The translations under genes were made by a program, and so were the position numbers. A stretch of 64,000 nucleotides of DNA from Tritrichomonas musculus (taxonomy: Eukaryota > Parabasalia > Tritrichomonadida > Tritrichomonadidae), in NCBI GenBank assembly GCA_039105265.1, contig JAPFFF010000039.1, positions 744,001-808,000 on the forward strand, in the 5' to 3' direction. This document shows positions 30,109 through 40,512 of this stretch, piece by piece. The notes under the pieces were generated by a model. It saw nothing but the letters and a program-made list of their open reading frames with translations, had not been told where the DNA came from and ran no database searches. Within the stretch, counting starts at the first letter, position 1. The number at the start of each line of letters is the position of its first letter.

Positions 30109-31079
30109 TATGAATACGTTTTTTTCTCATTTCAATTTTTGAATGAAATAAAAAACGTTTATTTTTATATTTCAATACTTGTTTCAATGTGAATCTCATA
30201 AAAAATTTTATCGATTATTATTGATTGAAAAATTTTTGATTTGAGAAAAAATAAATGATATCTCTTGAAATTCAGATTTGAATTGACAATTTTCAACATA
30301 TTCTACTAGTTTTTTCATCATATTTAAAAATTATAACTTTTAGTTTAAGTGTTCGACATTTTTATCTTTTACCTATATTAATCAATATCAATATTGATTA
30401 TACCATATTTTGCTACTTATCATTTCCCCCATTTATACGATAACAATACTTATTGCTATACAAGATTTCGATTAATGCTTTTGTTTAAGATTTTTTCAAC
30501 ATTTAAAATTTTAAATTTCTTTATAAAAATCAAATTCATCCATGCAAAAAAAATCTTGTTGAATTCTTAATTGGAAATTTGAACTAAATGTTCAGAACCA
30601 AACGTACTGAATCATTCATAAAGATATAGAATAAAATGATCAAAAGATAATATTTTTGTACATTTTTGATTTGAAAGAAAATCACAATAACTTGAATGAA
30701 AATTTAAAATAAAAGATCTCTGGTATGCATGTCAATGCCATTATTGGGTGAACATTTTTCAAATTGAAATAAATCATTCAATTAATTCTATGCTCACATT
30801 CAAAAAGTCACATCATTATAAATTTTTGAAACATTAAAGAAATCTAAGTAGGACTTAATTATAAAGGGGAAAAGCTGATATTTGGATTTAATTTGAAGAA
30901 TTTAGTGTAATGATCAACAAATCGTTTCACATGCAATTCAAATGACAGATAATGAAATTAAAATTACTATTATTACTTTTTTCTTTCTCATCATTTTTTT
31001 TTTTTTTTAAAAATAAATTTGCTTAAGTATATGCTTAAAAAAACATAGTTAATAAAATATCATGATGAAGTGCATTTTT
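30109..31079. other. Intergenic, no gene seen
   Basis: AT-rich spacer between two minus-strand genes. CGTTTATT occurs at 30155-30162 but in the opposite orientation to the kinase gene. A T-run lies near 30989-31009. Confidence 0.5.
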
Positions 31080-32105
31080 TTAGTAAGGTTTTGGCTGTTT
31101 GTTGAATTCGCTGCACTTTCCGAAATTCTCACAGTTACTTGATGTGAAAATGCTATTATAATTAACGTTGTCAGCAGACTCAGCGATTATATTTTGCTTG
31201 TAAGTTATGTATGGTACTGATTTTGAGCTCAATTCATAATAAATTCCAACACCAAAGATGATCGAAGTGATTCGAGTTGCCTTCTTCAAATAAGTCGGAA
31301 TTTTGTCCATTGAAACGATATAAGTACCAGCTACTAACGGGTAATACTCTGTCACTTTTTTAGATTTAGGATCACAATTTTTTATGTTATTCATAATTCC
31401 GTTAAATTGAGCCGAAAAAACGGTTGACATATTCAAATCTTGCTCGTAAGTAAAATAAAACATTTTTGGAGTGTCTTTGAAGTCGTAGATTGGAGAATTT
31501 ATTGAGGATTTAATTGGAATTGTAACACCAGTTTTTGAATAACATTTTACGGTTTCATCTTGACATTGATTGGAAGATAAATCATTACATTGATATCTTG
31601 TAACAGTATCTTCGGAATAAATGAAGGCGAAATCAATTGGCGGGGATCTACTTATTATTGTGGTTAATTGCTCAATTGTAACTTTTGATTTGACTGTTGC
31701 TGTTAATGTAAAATCAACAGCAATTTGGATAACCCACATAAAAGCGGTAATAATACATACTGCCATTAACCCACATCTGACTCGACTGTGATCAATACCA
31801 TCTACATCTTCAAAACTAAATAAAATTACGAAAACACCAATTAAAATAATTAATACATGTAAAAGAAAATGAACAGTGATGACACCAGCATTTGGTTTTT
31901 TAAAGTGGGCGTCAGGGAGTTTCTTTTTATTTACAGTGATTCTATGATATGGGACAGCAAATAGAATTATCATATCTAGAAGACTTAATAAAACTATAAA
32001 TATACCAATCACGAACGGAACCATTTTTATTGAAGAGGATCTTACAACTGATACTTCAGTTGTATCATAATTAAACTTTTCATCTTCAAGAGGGAAAGTA
32101 GTCAT
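31080..32105 (-). CDS. Membrane protein with three N-terminal helices, unknown family
   Basis: This is a 341-residue protein, ATG at 32105. There is a hydrophilic start of 27 residues, then three strong hydrophobic segments at about 28-52, 76-100 and 112-136. A polar region of about 200 residues follows, with several Cys pairs (CNDLSSNQC, CENFGKC) that could form disulfides. That suggests the tail faces the outside or an organelle lumen, which is inference. It is not a member of a family I recognise. The cleavable-signal pattern is absent; the first helix would act as an anchor. The stop reads TAAA. Confidence 0.8.
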   Translation of the reverse strand: MTTFPLEDEKFNYDTTEVSVVRSSSIKMVPFVIGIFIVLLSLLDMIILFAVPYHRITVNKKKLPDAHFKKPNAGVITVHFLLHVLIILIGVFVILFSFEDVDGIDHSRVRCGLMAVCIITAFMWVIQIAVDFTLTATVKSKVTIEQLTTIISRSPPIDFAFIYSEDTVTRYQCNDLSSNQCQDETVKCYSKTGVTIPIKSSINSPIYDFKDTPKMFYFTYEQDLNMSTVFSAQFNGIMNNIKNCDPKSKKVTEYYPLVAGTYIVSMDKIPTYLKKATRITSIIFGVGIYYELSSKSVPYITYKQNIIAESADNVNYNSIFTSSNCENFGKCSEFNKQPKPY

Positions 32106-32933
32106 TTGTAAAATTTTTTTATTTAAATTATTCTGATTTCATTCAATCTTTTCAAAATAACTTATTGAAAAATATTTTTATGCTTTACAAAATAAAAAAT
32201 GAAAATTTTTTATGTAAAATATATATGAATTTTCCAATAAATTTAAAGTTATAAATATCATTTTTATAATATTTATTCATTAATATTATGAATTTATTAA
32301 AATATTTATATTTATACATTAAATTGATCAATATATTAGTAGTATAAATAATAATCGTTTTTAATAGAATTTTCAGTATTCTCTCATTCATTCTTGTATC
32401 TAAAAAACACTTTATTTAATCAGTTTTTTTTCTATAAAACCAATGAATTTAATATCAATTATAATGATAATAACTAACAAACTTTTTTGATAAATCACAA
32501 ATAACATGCATGGTGGAATCAGTTTTGAAAAATGTTATTTAAGGAAAAATAATCTTTTACTCTTCATATACTCTTCAATACTCGTTTTTTAATATTATTC
32601 TATTTAATTTTTCTTCTTAATTTCAATTGGATGCAAAATATATTACGAAATGCAATAAATTCAATTTGATACAAACAATTCCACTATTCCCATCATTAAT
32701 ATGACTTTAAAATTATTGAAAGCAAATTAAAATAAGGGTTTTAATTTGTAATTGATTTAAATTTTTTCTGAATTCAAAATGACAATATATAATTTCATTA
32801 TGCTTGCTTTTTAAAATAAAGCACTTACTACAAAACCAACAAATTAAATGATTTTATGCACTTAAAACCCAAAAATAATTCAAAAATCGGTCTATTTCTA
32901 TCTTTATTAAAAAAAAATCTATTTCTATTCGTT
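32106..32933. other. Intergenic, no gene seen
   Basis: Very AT-rich spacer. The small minus-strand frame at 32185-32391 is dominated by Ile, Tyr and Lys codons and starts and ends in pure A/T. I do not support it as a gene. Confidence 0.5.
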
Positions 32934-33686
32934 TTATTCAAATTCTATTTGATCAAATGCGAGCATTTCGTCATCATTGTCATAAAATTGTTCAATATTC
33001 AAGTCAAAAAGGAAATTATCACATTTTTCAATTTTTTCTTCCTTTTTGTTCTGCTTTGTTTTTCTTCTTGTTTTGCTTTTCATATCAGGAACAGATCTCA
33101 CCAGAATGTAGCGCTTCTTTTGGATCATATTTAGTGAATAATTACACTGATTATTATTCAAAAAGAAACTATTTTCACATGGTATCTCTTTTACATGATC
33201 TCTAAGCAATGAGTACCATCTATTTTTGATCATATTTGTTGATCTATTTGGGAAAGCGAACTTCATTTTTGTCCAATGAGTTCCATACTCATTTACTAAT
33301 GACACAAGAAGATCATCTTCATTAAAAGTCCAAGGATTAAATTTTAATGATGGCTGGAGATAATTTACCCAGCGATCTCTACACTGTTTTGGTGTTCTTC
33401 CAGGTACATGGAGGGCGATATCATTCCAAGTTTCTTGTTTATATTTTAGTACGGCATTAGTTAACAAACGATCTTCTTTTTGAGAAAAGTATTTCCTTTT
33501 ATTTAACATTTTACTAATTGATCTTATTTCTCTTTTATTTGATGTATCAGATGTCGATGGAGACGAACATGGCGACTCAAAAGATGAAGAATTTTCATCA
33601 TAGCTGCTTTCACATTTATTTTGGAATTCAAAATTGTTTGCAGGATTATATGCTAATAGATTAATCTGACTTTGATATTGAAGCAT
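32934..33686 (-). CDS. R2R3 Myb-like DNA-binding protein
   Basis: This is a 250-residue protein, ATG at 33686. A Ser-rich start (SSSFESPCSSPSTSD) is followed by two Myb repeats. The first, about 60-108, has the W/F spacing Y..KEDRLL, WNDIA, CRDRWVNYL. The second, about 111-160, has WTFNEDDLLV, WTKM, IKNRWYSLL. It closes with a Lys-rich stretch (SKTRRKTKQNKKEEK) likely to act in nuclear import. Trichomonads use many such proteins as transcription factors; Myb proteins bind AACG-type sites, and a CGTT-type motif recurs upstream of several genes here. A TCATTTTTTA initiator-like sequence lies close before the start. The stop reads TAAA. Confidence 0.93.
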   Translation of the reverse strand: MLQYQSQINLLAYNPANNFEFQNKCESSYDENSSSFESPCSSPSTSDTSNKREIRSISKMLNKRKYFSQKEDRLLTNAVLKYKQETWNDIALHVPGRTPKQCRDRWVNYLQPSLKFNPWTFNEDDLLVSLVNEYGTHWTKMKFAFPNRSTNMIKNRWYSLLRDHVKEIPCENSFFLNNNQCNYSLNMIQKKRYILVRSVPDMKSKTRRKTKQNKKEEKIEKCDNFLFDLNIEQFYDNDDEMLAFDQIEFE

Positions 33687-34868
33687 CCCAAAATAAAAAA
33701 TGATGTTTATTTAAAATTGACATTCAATTTTAGAAATTTTTAAATAAAAAATAATGAAAAAGTTGCATCGCTCATATAACCAAAATATTTATTTTTTAAC
33801 ACGGAAATAAACTAGTTCTAAAAAAGAATTTAAGTCAACCATCTTGTTTAATGAAATAATTAAGAATATTTTATTTGAATTTATTTTTTGAATGCTAAGT
33901 TTTTCAATAGGAAATGGCCAAATGTAAAAAAAGTCTCTACAACATTATTTTAAAATAATAATCTAATTTTATGACATTAAATTGATACTTCAATACAATA
34001 TTTATTTACTACATCAACCATTTCAAAAAGTCCTTCTGAAAATATTTTTTTTTGAATTGAAATTTGTAAAACTTTCATATCAAAATTTGAATTGGATGGT
34101 AAAAACGTTAATCTTACACTATATTTTTATATTCGTTTAACATGTTATTGTTCATAAAAATGAACTAAAAATGTTGTTATATCATGAAAAAATTATTGAA
34201 AGAAGATTGGTCTCTTTTTATCGATTAGTAATACAAAATATTATTGAAATAAATCATCGATTTTTTTATTTTATCTATTTTTTTCATAAATATTTATGAA
34301 AGTACTAATAAATAGAGATAATTGATTACATTATTGAAAAGTTTAAAATTTTTGAATGCCTTTTATAAGTAATGTACAGAAAAAAAGTTCATTGAAATAT
34401 TTATTTATTATAACTGTGAAAATAAAAATTGACTGTTTGAAAATGATTAAATATATGGTGACAGTATAAATAATAATAATTTTCTATAAAGCAACTTGAA
34501 AAAAAATATTTTTATATTTAATATTAATTATAAATATAATATCATTAAACATCAATTACTAACGCATATTCTGATTTCTTTTCTTTTAAAAATTAAAGAA
34601 AATAAAAAATATGAAAATATAAATTTTTAATAATCTTAGCAATTTTTCTGTATTTAGAGTAGTACTGATTTAAAACTTAATGTATTGATGAATATTTATA
34701 CATATATCAAATGTAATAATTTATGTTTAAAATATTATAATTTCATTCATAAAAATAGATGAAATTATTTGAATTTTACCAATCTTACTTGATTTACAAT
34801 TCATGCGATATGAGTTTAGTTTTTACAGATCGACCAATATATTATTTGCCTAACAATTAAAGAAGAAG
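33687..34868. other. Intergenic, no protein gene seen
   Basis: About 1.2 kb of AT-rich DNA before the tRNA. No repeat or open frame stands out. Confidence 0.5.
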
Positions 34869-34875
34869 AAAAAAA
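34869..34875 (-). terminator. Pol III T-run of tRNA-Gln
   Basis: On the minus strand seven T lie a few bases after the tRNA 3' end, which is enough for RNA polymerase III termination. Confidence 0.65.
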
Positions 34876-34879
34876 TATT

Positions 34880-34950
34880 TCTCTTGGGAGGAGTCGAACC
34901 TCCATCCCGGGATTCAAAGTCCCATATGATAACCGCTACACTACAAGAGA
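34880..34950 (-). tRNA. trnQ-UUG: tRNA-Gln (anticodon TTG)
   Basis: The 71-base minus-strand sequence folds as a full cloverleaf. The acceptor TCTCTTG pairs perfectly with CAAGAGA. The D arm has the GTGTAGCGGTTA pattern. The anticodon loop is CTTTGAA with TTG in the middle, and the T stem GGAGG/CCTCC has a TTCGACT loop. The CCA end is not encoded, as usual in eukaryotes. The internal box A (TAGCGGTTA) and box B (GGTTCGACTCC) promoters are visible. No intron. Confidence 0.93.
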
Positions 34951-35053
34951 TTTCTTTTTCTCAATTTATTTAAGATACATAATATTAAATTCATATCAAA
35001 TTATTTAAATAAACTTTTTAAATGTATATTTGATCGTTCTATCGTTGTTCAAT

Positions 35054-36139
35054 ATGGAGAAAAACGACTTTTTTTTCAACACTTCTGATTACGAGGAACC
35101 CAATAAAAAAATTGGTGAAGGAGCATTTGGAAAAGTTTATTTAGTAGAAAATCAAGAAGGAAAACAATTTGCTGCTAAAATAATCAACGTTCAAAATATT
35201 CTTTCAGGCAAAGAACAACATTTGTTCATGCGTGAATCTTCAATACTATGCAAATTAAAACATCCAGCAATAGTTAAATTTTATGGCATCAATTTCCATT
35301 CATTTGAGGATCCAACGAAACTTGAACCTACAATTTTAATGGAATATTTATCTCATGGCTCATTTAAAGAGATTCTCATCAAAGAACGGCAAGGACTGTC
35401 AGATGGCGACTGGAATCCAACCAAAAAATACATATGCTTACTAGGGATATCAGATGCACTGAGGTATTTACATGAACAAGGAGTTCTTCATCGTGACTTG
35501 AAACCTGAAAATATCCTCATTGATGACGATTATTATCCACGTGTTACCGATTTTGGTCTTTCGCGATGTTTTTCACAGGCACTTACCAAATCGCTGCAAT
35601 TATCAATGACAGGAAAAATCGGTACCCCAGTTTACATGGCCCCCGAATTGTTAGAAGACGAAGAACATTTTGGTTTTCGAGAGAAAGATGATGATGATTA
35701 TGACATTATTGATGATGAAGAGCTGCCTACATATAAGGCTACATTCAGCCAGGATCAGCCAATTTACTATATTTTTGAATATTGTTATCAAAATACTCCT
35801 GGCAAACCGAAAAAATTGTGTGAAATTCATAAATCCAAGAATCTTAATAAATTTTATTTTATCGAAATCGTTAATTCTAAAACTAGGAAAATTGATTCAA
35901 TAGTTGAAGAGAAATCACCCACTGTTATTTATTACACGCCAAGTGTTCTCGTTCCAACTAAATGCAAGGTTTCTAAAGCACCAGAAACTTCGAGCGCAGC
36001 AAAAGAGACAGATAATAAATTGACAATTTCACGCTGCTATCGACCATATCTATTCAGTAGTGATGGTGGTGTAAAAAGATTTGTCTTTGCAAATAAATCG
36101 CAAGATATGAAAAGGTCAAATCATACACTCAGTGATTAA
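35054..36139 (+). CDS. Chimeric, truncated TKL-type kinase
   Basis: The start is the ATG at 35054, not the TTG at 35030. Residues 1-207 are nearly identical to the whole kinase at 40698: GEGAFGKVY loop, AAKI lysine, HRDLKPEN, DFGLSR, APELLEDEEHFG. At 35675 the sequence switches to an unrelated, acidic stretch (FREKDDDDYDIIDDEE) and about 150 further residues with no known domain, ending at TAA 36137-36139. Kinase subdomains IX-XI are therefore missing, and activity is unlikely. The frame continues open beyond the stop, so the tail itself is part of an older gene now broken. This looks like the product of a duplication pasted into another gene. Confidence 0.75.
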   Translation: MEKNDFFFNTSDYEEPNKKIGEGAFGKVYLVENQEGKQFAAKIINVQNILSGKEQHLFMRESSILCKLKHPAIVKFYGINFHSFEDPTKLEPTILMEYLSHGSFKEILIKERQGLSDGDWNPTKKYICLLGISDALRYLHEQGVLHRDLKPENILIDDDYYPRVTDFGLSRCFSQALTKSLQLSMTGKIGTPVYMAPELLEDEEHFGFREKDDDDYDIIDDEELPTYKATFSQDQPIYYIFEYCYQNTPGKPKKLCEIHKSKNLNKFYFIEIVNSKTRKIDSIVEEKSPTVIYYTPSVLVPTKCKVSKAPETSSAAKETDNKLTISRCYRPYLFSSDGGVKRFVFANKSQDMKRSNHTLSD

Positions 36140-36653
36140 TTGAAGCGTGTTGTAAAAGCAAAAAATCCGAAATTTATAATTCACAATATTGATCCAAAAA
36201 ATAATTTCAAAATACATTATATCGAGTTAGAAGCTCAGATTCAAAATTTACCTGCATACATTAACCTTCAAATAAGGCCTCATTTATCTTATCCATATCT
36301 TATTTGTGTTGCTGCTGATATAAAAAATATAGGCATTCGCACTTTTGACCCAAATAAAGATTGTTGTCCGTTTGCTATTAAATATGAAAGAGGTCAAGAT
36401 ATGAGATATATCAAAGAGGAGATAATGAAATTTTTATTTTATGGCTGTGAAAATAAGGAAGAAATTAATAATAACAAAAATTTTTTATCCTAGTGTTTAC
36501 ACATTTAGCAATAATTCTTTTATAGAAATAATCAAAATTAGTGAAATAGAAATTGATTCCAAATCAATATTTGTAGTATGGCATTCAGAACCTGAAATGA
36601 AGTTTGTTTTAGATTTGAATAATGGGCATACTGAAGAAGAACTAATTAGTTGA
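36140..36653 (+). pseudogene. Remainder of the broken host gene behind the chimeric kinase
   Basis: Immediately after the TAA at 36137-36139 the same frame stays open for 117 codons (ending at 36493). A second frame then carries on to 36653 after a shift near an A/T run at 36475-36487. The pieces read as a plausible protein (FIIHNIDPKNNF, YLICVAADIKN, FDLNNGHTEEELIS-like end) but I do not recognise it. Together with 35675-36139 it represents about 325 residues of a former gene whose front was replaced by the duplicated kinase segment. Confidence 0.55.
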
Positions 36654-37736
36654 TCATCAAATTCTTTATGTTATCATTTTTTTATTAAATACGTAAATAT
36701 AATTTATTATTTTTTTTCTTGCAGAATAATAAATAATTTTTCAATTCGTATAAATTATTTCAACAGTATTTATCCTCTCAACTTATACATGTTATATTCA
36801 TACAAAAAACTACTTATTTGAAATGAATATTTATGCTTATTATGTCTTTTATTATTTCTTTATGCATTTAATAAAGATTTTTTTATTTTCAATTTTTTAA
36901 GAAAATCTATGTAGAAGATTTTTCCAGCGATACTATGGATATTACATCAAATAAAGGCTCATCTGCACATCTGAAAAAATGCAAACAAGTGCAACTTTAA
37001 ACATATGAAGCATTATTGAAGATATAAGATAAATATGTCTATGCATGATATATTTTGTGCATTTTAGATTATTGAACTTTGTTCTTCACAATGCATTCGA
37101 TATCGATTCATAGTTTCTTCTGGTTTATTACTAAATTGTGCATGATCTATTGTAATTGTAGCATTAGAAATTCCAAACCATTATTGATTTTACTGGCATT
37201 CGACTCAATGGCATTATTCTTGTATTGTATCAAATATCACTGGAATTATACATAATTATTGCAATCATATCATAAGCGAAGTTTCAATCATCTAAAGTGA
37301 TAACAAATAGGCATAGACAAATTTTGGAGGTAGCAATTTGAATATAAATGCTGTTGCTGATTGGTTAATTGATTTTCAAACTATTCTGTATCTTGTTTTT
37401 GCATTTGTTTATGGCTGAATTTGCTCTTGGACTCTAATAGGAGAAAGTTTCTGACAAGAATGAGGTAATCAGCAGTGTAACTGTAATTAATGATCTCCTT
37501 ACCAATGTTTTATGACATTTTTTTTTTTTTTACGATAATTGTCATTTAAGATCGATTTTTTTCAGCTTAACAGAATGCCATAGTGTAACATATAAAAATA
37601 AAATATGAATAATCAAAAACAGATATAAATTCTTTCACTTGAAATATCAATTTTGGTAAAAAAGGAAAAAAAGTGAAAATTGTCCAACTAATTAAAAACC
37701 ATAATTGAAAAAGTAAAAAAAGTAAAAATTTGTTTA
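36654..37736. other. Spacer, possible traces of old coding sequence
   Basis: More G/C-containing than most spacers here. On the minus strand 37064-37180 reads as a short stop-free piece (WFGISNATITIDH), but nothing supports a gene. A T-run lies at about 37519-37531. Confidence 0.4.
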
Positions 37737-40067
37737 ATGAGCTCGCAAACTCTTGATCAAGATCAACAACCCAATATTATAGATGAAGATAATTTTGAAG
37801 ATGATGATTTGGTGCCATTTCAACCTAATTCAACGAAAATTAATTTATATTATTCACAATTAACAAAATATTCCAAACTAGTCCGAGAAACATATTTATT
37901 TTCAGATGTTGTCAATCGCCTTCCTCAAGAAATTCAACAATTTCAAGAAAAATTTCAACTTTTACCAGAGAATGTTGATTACTTTTTTCAATTATCACAA
38001 CATAATTACGATATTAAAGAAGATTCAAAGCTTACATACATCCAATGTATAGATCTTCTAAAAATTTGCAACTTTTTAGAAGTCCGAAAGCTCTCTTCCA
38101 AAATCAAACAATATATTAAAGTACACAATATTGATGTAGATTTTATTATTCAAATGCTTGAGTATAACAATAAAACTCAAAAAGAAACAGATAACATCCA
38201 AATTGAAATCAGCAGTGAAATTGAAGACATACTGACAACCAAAATCAACGAATGTTTATCAAATGAAAAGTTCGACCAATTACCAATTCAAATTATTTAT
38301 CGAGTTGTCAAACAAAGTTCACCAAATGTAATCAACAGCAACAAACTTTTTGATGTTATAATGAAATCATTGAATAAATTTTGTGTTTTGTTTCCATTTG
38401 TTGATCTTTCAAAACTGTCAGACGATAGACTTGAAAATTTGTGTGAAATGTATTCAAAAACCAATGAAAACACACAGCATTACTTCGATTATCTGAAATG
38501 TAATTTAAATCTCATAAATGAAATAAATGCACGTAAGAAAAATCTTGAAGAAATGAATGATGAACAACGAAATAAAATGAAAGAATTAGAAGAAAAAGTC
38601 ACATCACTTGAAAATCAATTCAATGCCTCTGAAAAAGTTAACACTCAACTTCAAAATGAGTTGAATGATTCAAAAAGCTTGATCAATGAACAGCAAAGTA
38701 AAATGAAAGATATAGAAACATTACTTCAAAAACAGTTTAATGAACAGTTACAAAGTCAAATAAACTATTCAAAAGATTTAGAAAACCAAATCAGTCAGCT
38801 GAAAAGCAAATTATCAAGTTCAGAGAAAGAAATCACAGATATCCATAAGCAGCTTGGCAAATTATTTAAGATTAAAGGACAAGTAGTTGCAAGTGTTGAA
38901 AAAGGAAATTTCATTAATGCTGAAATTAATTTGAAAACGAAAGGGCCACCACTTGACACATCGAAAAGTAAAGTCATTGTTAGCACCAGCGGTGCCAAAA
39001 GTCTTGGAATGGAAGCATACGAAAAAGGAGAACCAATTACATCGCTATGTATGAAAACATCATTTGCTCGCAAGCCAGGAACGTACTATGTGAGATGCAT
39101 CGTTTTTAACAGCGAAGGCGAATCAAACGAAATTGTGAGCAACTCGGTGACAACAAATGGAAGCTGTCTTACATTCGATTATGAGGGAAAACCAGCGAAA
39201 ATTCAACTTCCTCAAGGTCAATATAAACTTGAAGTTTGGGGTGCCAAAGGCGGTGATTCAACGGGCCAAGGTGATTGTGGTAATCGAGCAAATCAATCGA
39301 TAGTAAAAGGAGGTTTAGGCGGTTATTCAAGAGGCATTCTGAGTTTGAAACAAAACGAGACAGTTTATGTTTATGTTGGCGAGGAGGGCCATCCATCAAA
39401 TTCATCAGAAGGCTCAACCACAAAAGGAGGCTTCCCTGATGGCGGAGGCACAAAAACGTGCCATTACAATAGTAGTTATCCCACGGTTCCAGGAACAGGG
39501 GGAGGCTCGACATCAATTCGAATTGGAAGCGACACGGACTACGCTCGAGTTATTGTTGCAGGCGGAGGCGGCGGAGCTAGTGGAAGTTGCCAATATATCG
39601 ATCAAGGAGGCTTTGGCGGCGGATCCAATGGCGGCAACAGCTCTTACTATGGTGGTAAACAAAGTAACTGTGGATATGGCACTCAAACAGGAAGCACATG
39701 CGGCTTAGGAGGAGCCTGCAAAGGAGACTCAGGCAGTTTTGGCAAAGGAGCAGAAGGCAAGGGATCATCAGGATATGATTCTGGTGGAGGCGGCGGCGGA
39801 GGCTGGTACGGCGGAGGTAGCGGCGGTTACGGATGTTGCCATCCAGGTAGTGGAGGAGGAGGTTCAGGTTGGACATTCACTGATTCTAACTTCAATAAAT
39901 GGAAAGAAGGAGATTCTAGTAATTCATCCAAATGTTCTCTGAAGAGTGCATATTACCTGACCGATGCCGTTTCTTTGGGTGGCAATGAAGAAATTCCAAA
40001 ACATGATGGAAACGGGACAGAGCATGGACACACAGGAAACGGTTTTGCTAAAATTACACTTCTATAA
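37737..40067 (+). CDS. BTB-like / coiled-coil / glycine-rich (ALK-LTK type) protein
   Basis: This is a 776-residue protein, ATG at 37737. Residues 27-250 form a BTB/BACK-like helical region. About 265-380 is a coiled coil (ENQFNASEKVNTQLQNELND). About 385-480 is a beta-rich, Ig-like segment (GTYYVRCIVFNSEGESNEIV). From about 482 comes a glycine-rich domain like that of ALK/LTK receptors (Pfam Gly_rich family): a conserved FDYEGKPAKIQLPQGQYKLEVWGAKGG opening (residues split by strands), then GGYSRG, VYVYVGEEG, ARVIVAGGGGG and many Gly-Gly runs with spaced Cys. It has no signal peptide or membrane helix, although the glycine-rich domain is extracellular in animals. The stop reads TAAA. Base composition rises sharply in the Gly region because of GGN codons. 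Confidence 0.88.
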   Translation: MSSQTLDQDQQPNIIDEDNFEDDDLVPFQPNSTKINLYYSQLTKYSKLVRETYLFSDVVNRLPQEIQQFQEKFQLLPENVDYFFQLSQHNYDIKEDSKLTYIQCIDLLKICNFLEVRKLSSKIKQYIKVHNIDVDFIIQMLEYNNKTQKETDNIQIEISSEIEDILTTKINECLSNEKFDQLPIQIIYRVVKQSSPNVINSNKLFDVIMKSLNKFCVLFPFVDLSKLSDDRLENLCEMYSKTNENTQHYFDYLKCNLNLINEINARKKNLEEMNDEQRNKMKELEEKVTSLENQFNASEKVNTQLQNELNDSKSLINEQQSKMKDIETLLQKQFNEQLQSQINYSKDLENQISQLKSKLSSSEKEITDIHKQLGKLFKIKGQVVASVEKGNFINAEINLKTKGPPLDTSKSKVIVSTSGAKSLGMEAYEKGEPITSLCMKTSFARKPGTYYVRCIVFNSEGESNEIVSNSVTTNGSCLTFDYEGKPAKIQLPQGQYKLEVWGAKGGDSTGQGDCGNRANQSIVKGGLGGYSRGILSLKQNETVYVYVGEEGHPSNSSEGSTTKGGFPDGGGTKTCHYNSSYPTVPGTGGGSTSIRIGSDTDYARVIVAGGGGGASGSCQYIDQGGFGGGSNGGNSSYYGGKQSNCGYGTQTGSTCGLGGACKGDSGSFGKGAEGKGSSGYDSGGGGGGGWYGGGSGGYGCCHPGSGGGGSGWTFTDSNFNKWKEGDSSNSSKCSLKSAYYLTDAVSLGGNEEIPKHDGNGTEHGHTGNGFAKITLL

Positions 40068-40512
40068 AAAACATATAAACCTTCATATTTAATATTTTTT
40101 TCTGTTTTTTTCAAAAAATCATTTCAAAATCTTTTTTTTTTTTTATTTAAATATGGATGAATACAAATTAATTTTTATTATTATTAAAAAACGTGTTTTC
40201 ATTTATTTTTCTTTTTGTTTACAAAAGAATTCAATGAAACTCATTTAAAAATGATAAAAATTGTTATTATGATATAAACACACTAGCTGTATTCTTTAAG
40301 ATGGAGATGAATAAAATGATATAGTTTTTATCGTTCGTTTGATATACGGTGTTCATCTGTCAAGCTATATGCGATTAATACGAAAAGAGTTTAGTTGATT
40401 TGGCAAGTGCTTGTGAAAAACATCTCGTAAAACCAAAATCTGTCACACTTAGATAATAATCGTCATCAAAAATATTATTAACCTAACTTATCAAATTAAA
40501 ATTTTTTTTTTT
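40068..40512. other. Intergenic, no gene seen
   Basis: AT-rich spacer up to the left border of the duplicated block, which starts just after a T-run at about 40502-40512. Confidence 0.5.

Larger units (their letters stand above)
34869..35674. repeat. 806-bp segmental duplication, left copy
   Basis: Matches 40513-41318 at a constant offset of 5644 with no indel. I count about 14 substitutions, so identity is near 98 percent. It contains the tRNA-Gln terminator, tRNA-Gln, the intergenic promoter region and the first two thirds of a kinase domain. The match stops abruptly after the kinase residues EEHFG. Confidence 0.95.

Noticed and set aside
36137-36139. TAA read as a sense codon (altered code)
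   Set aside because: All intact genes end normally at TAA, and tRNA-Gln here has anticodon TTG, which reads CAA/CAG, not TAA. A simple stop in a dead gene explains it.
37064-37180. Possible transposase remnant (WFGISNATITIDH) on the minus strand
   Set aside because: Too short and with no supporting pieces on either side.
39169-39516. Frames on both strands over the glycine-rich domain
   Set aside because: GGN codons give stop-poor shadows in other frames. The plus-strand frame with a domain is the real one.
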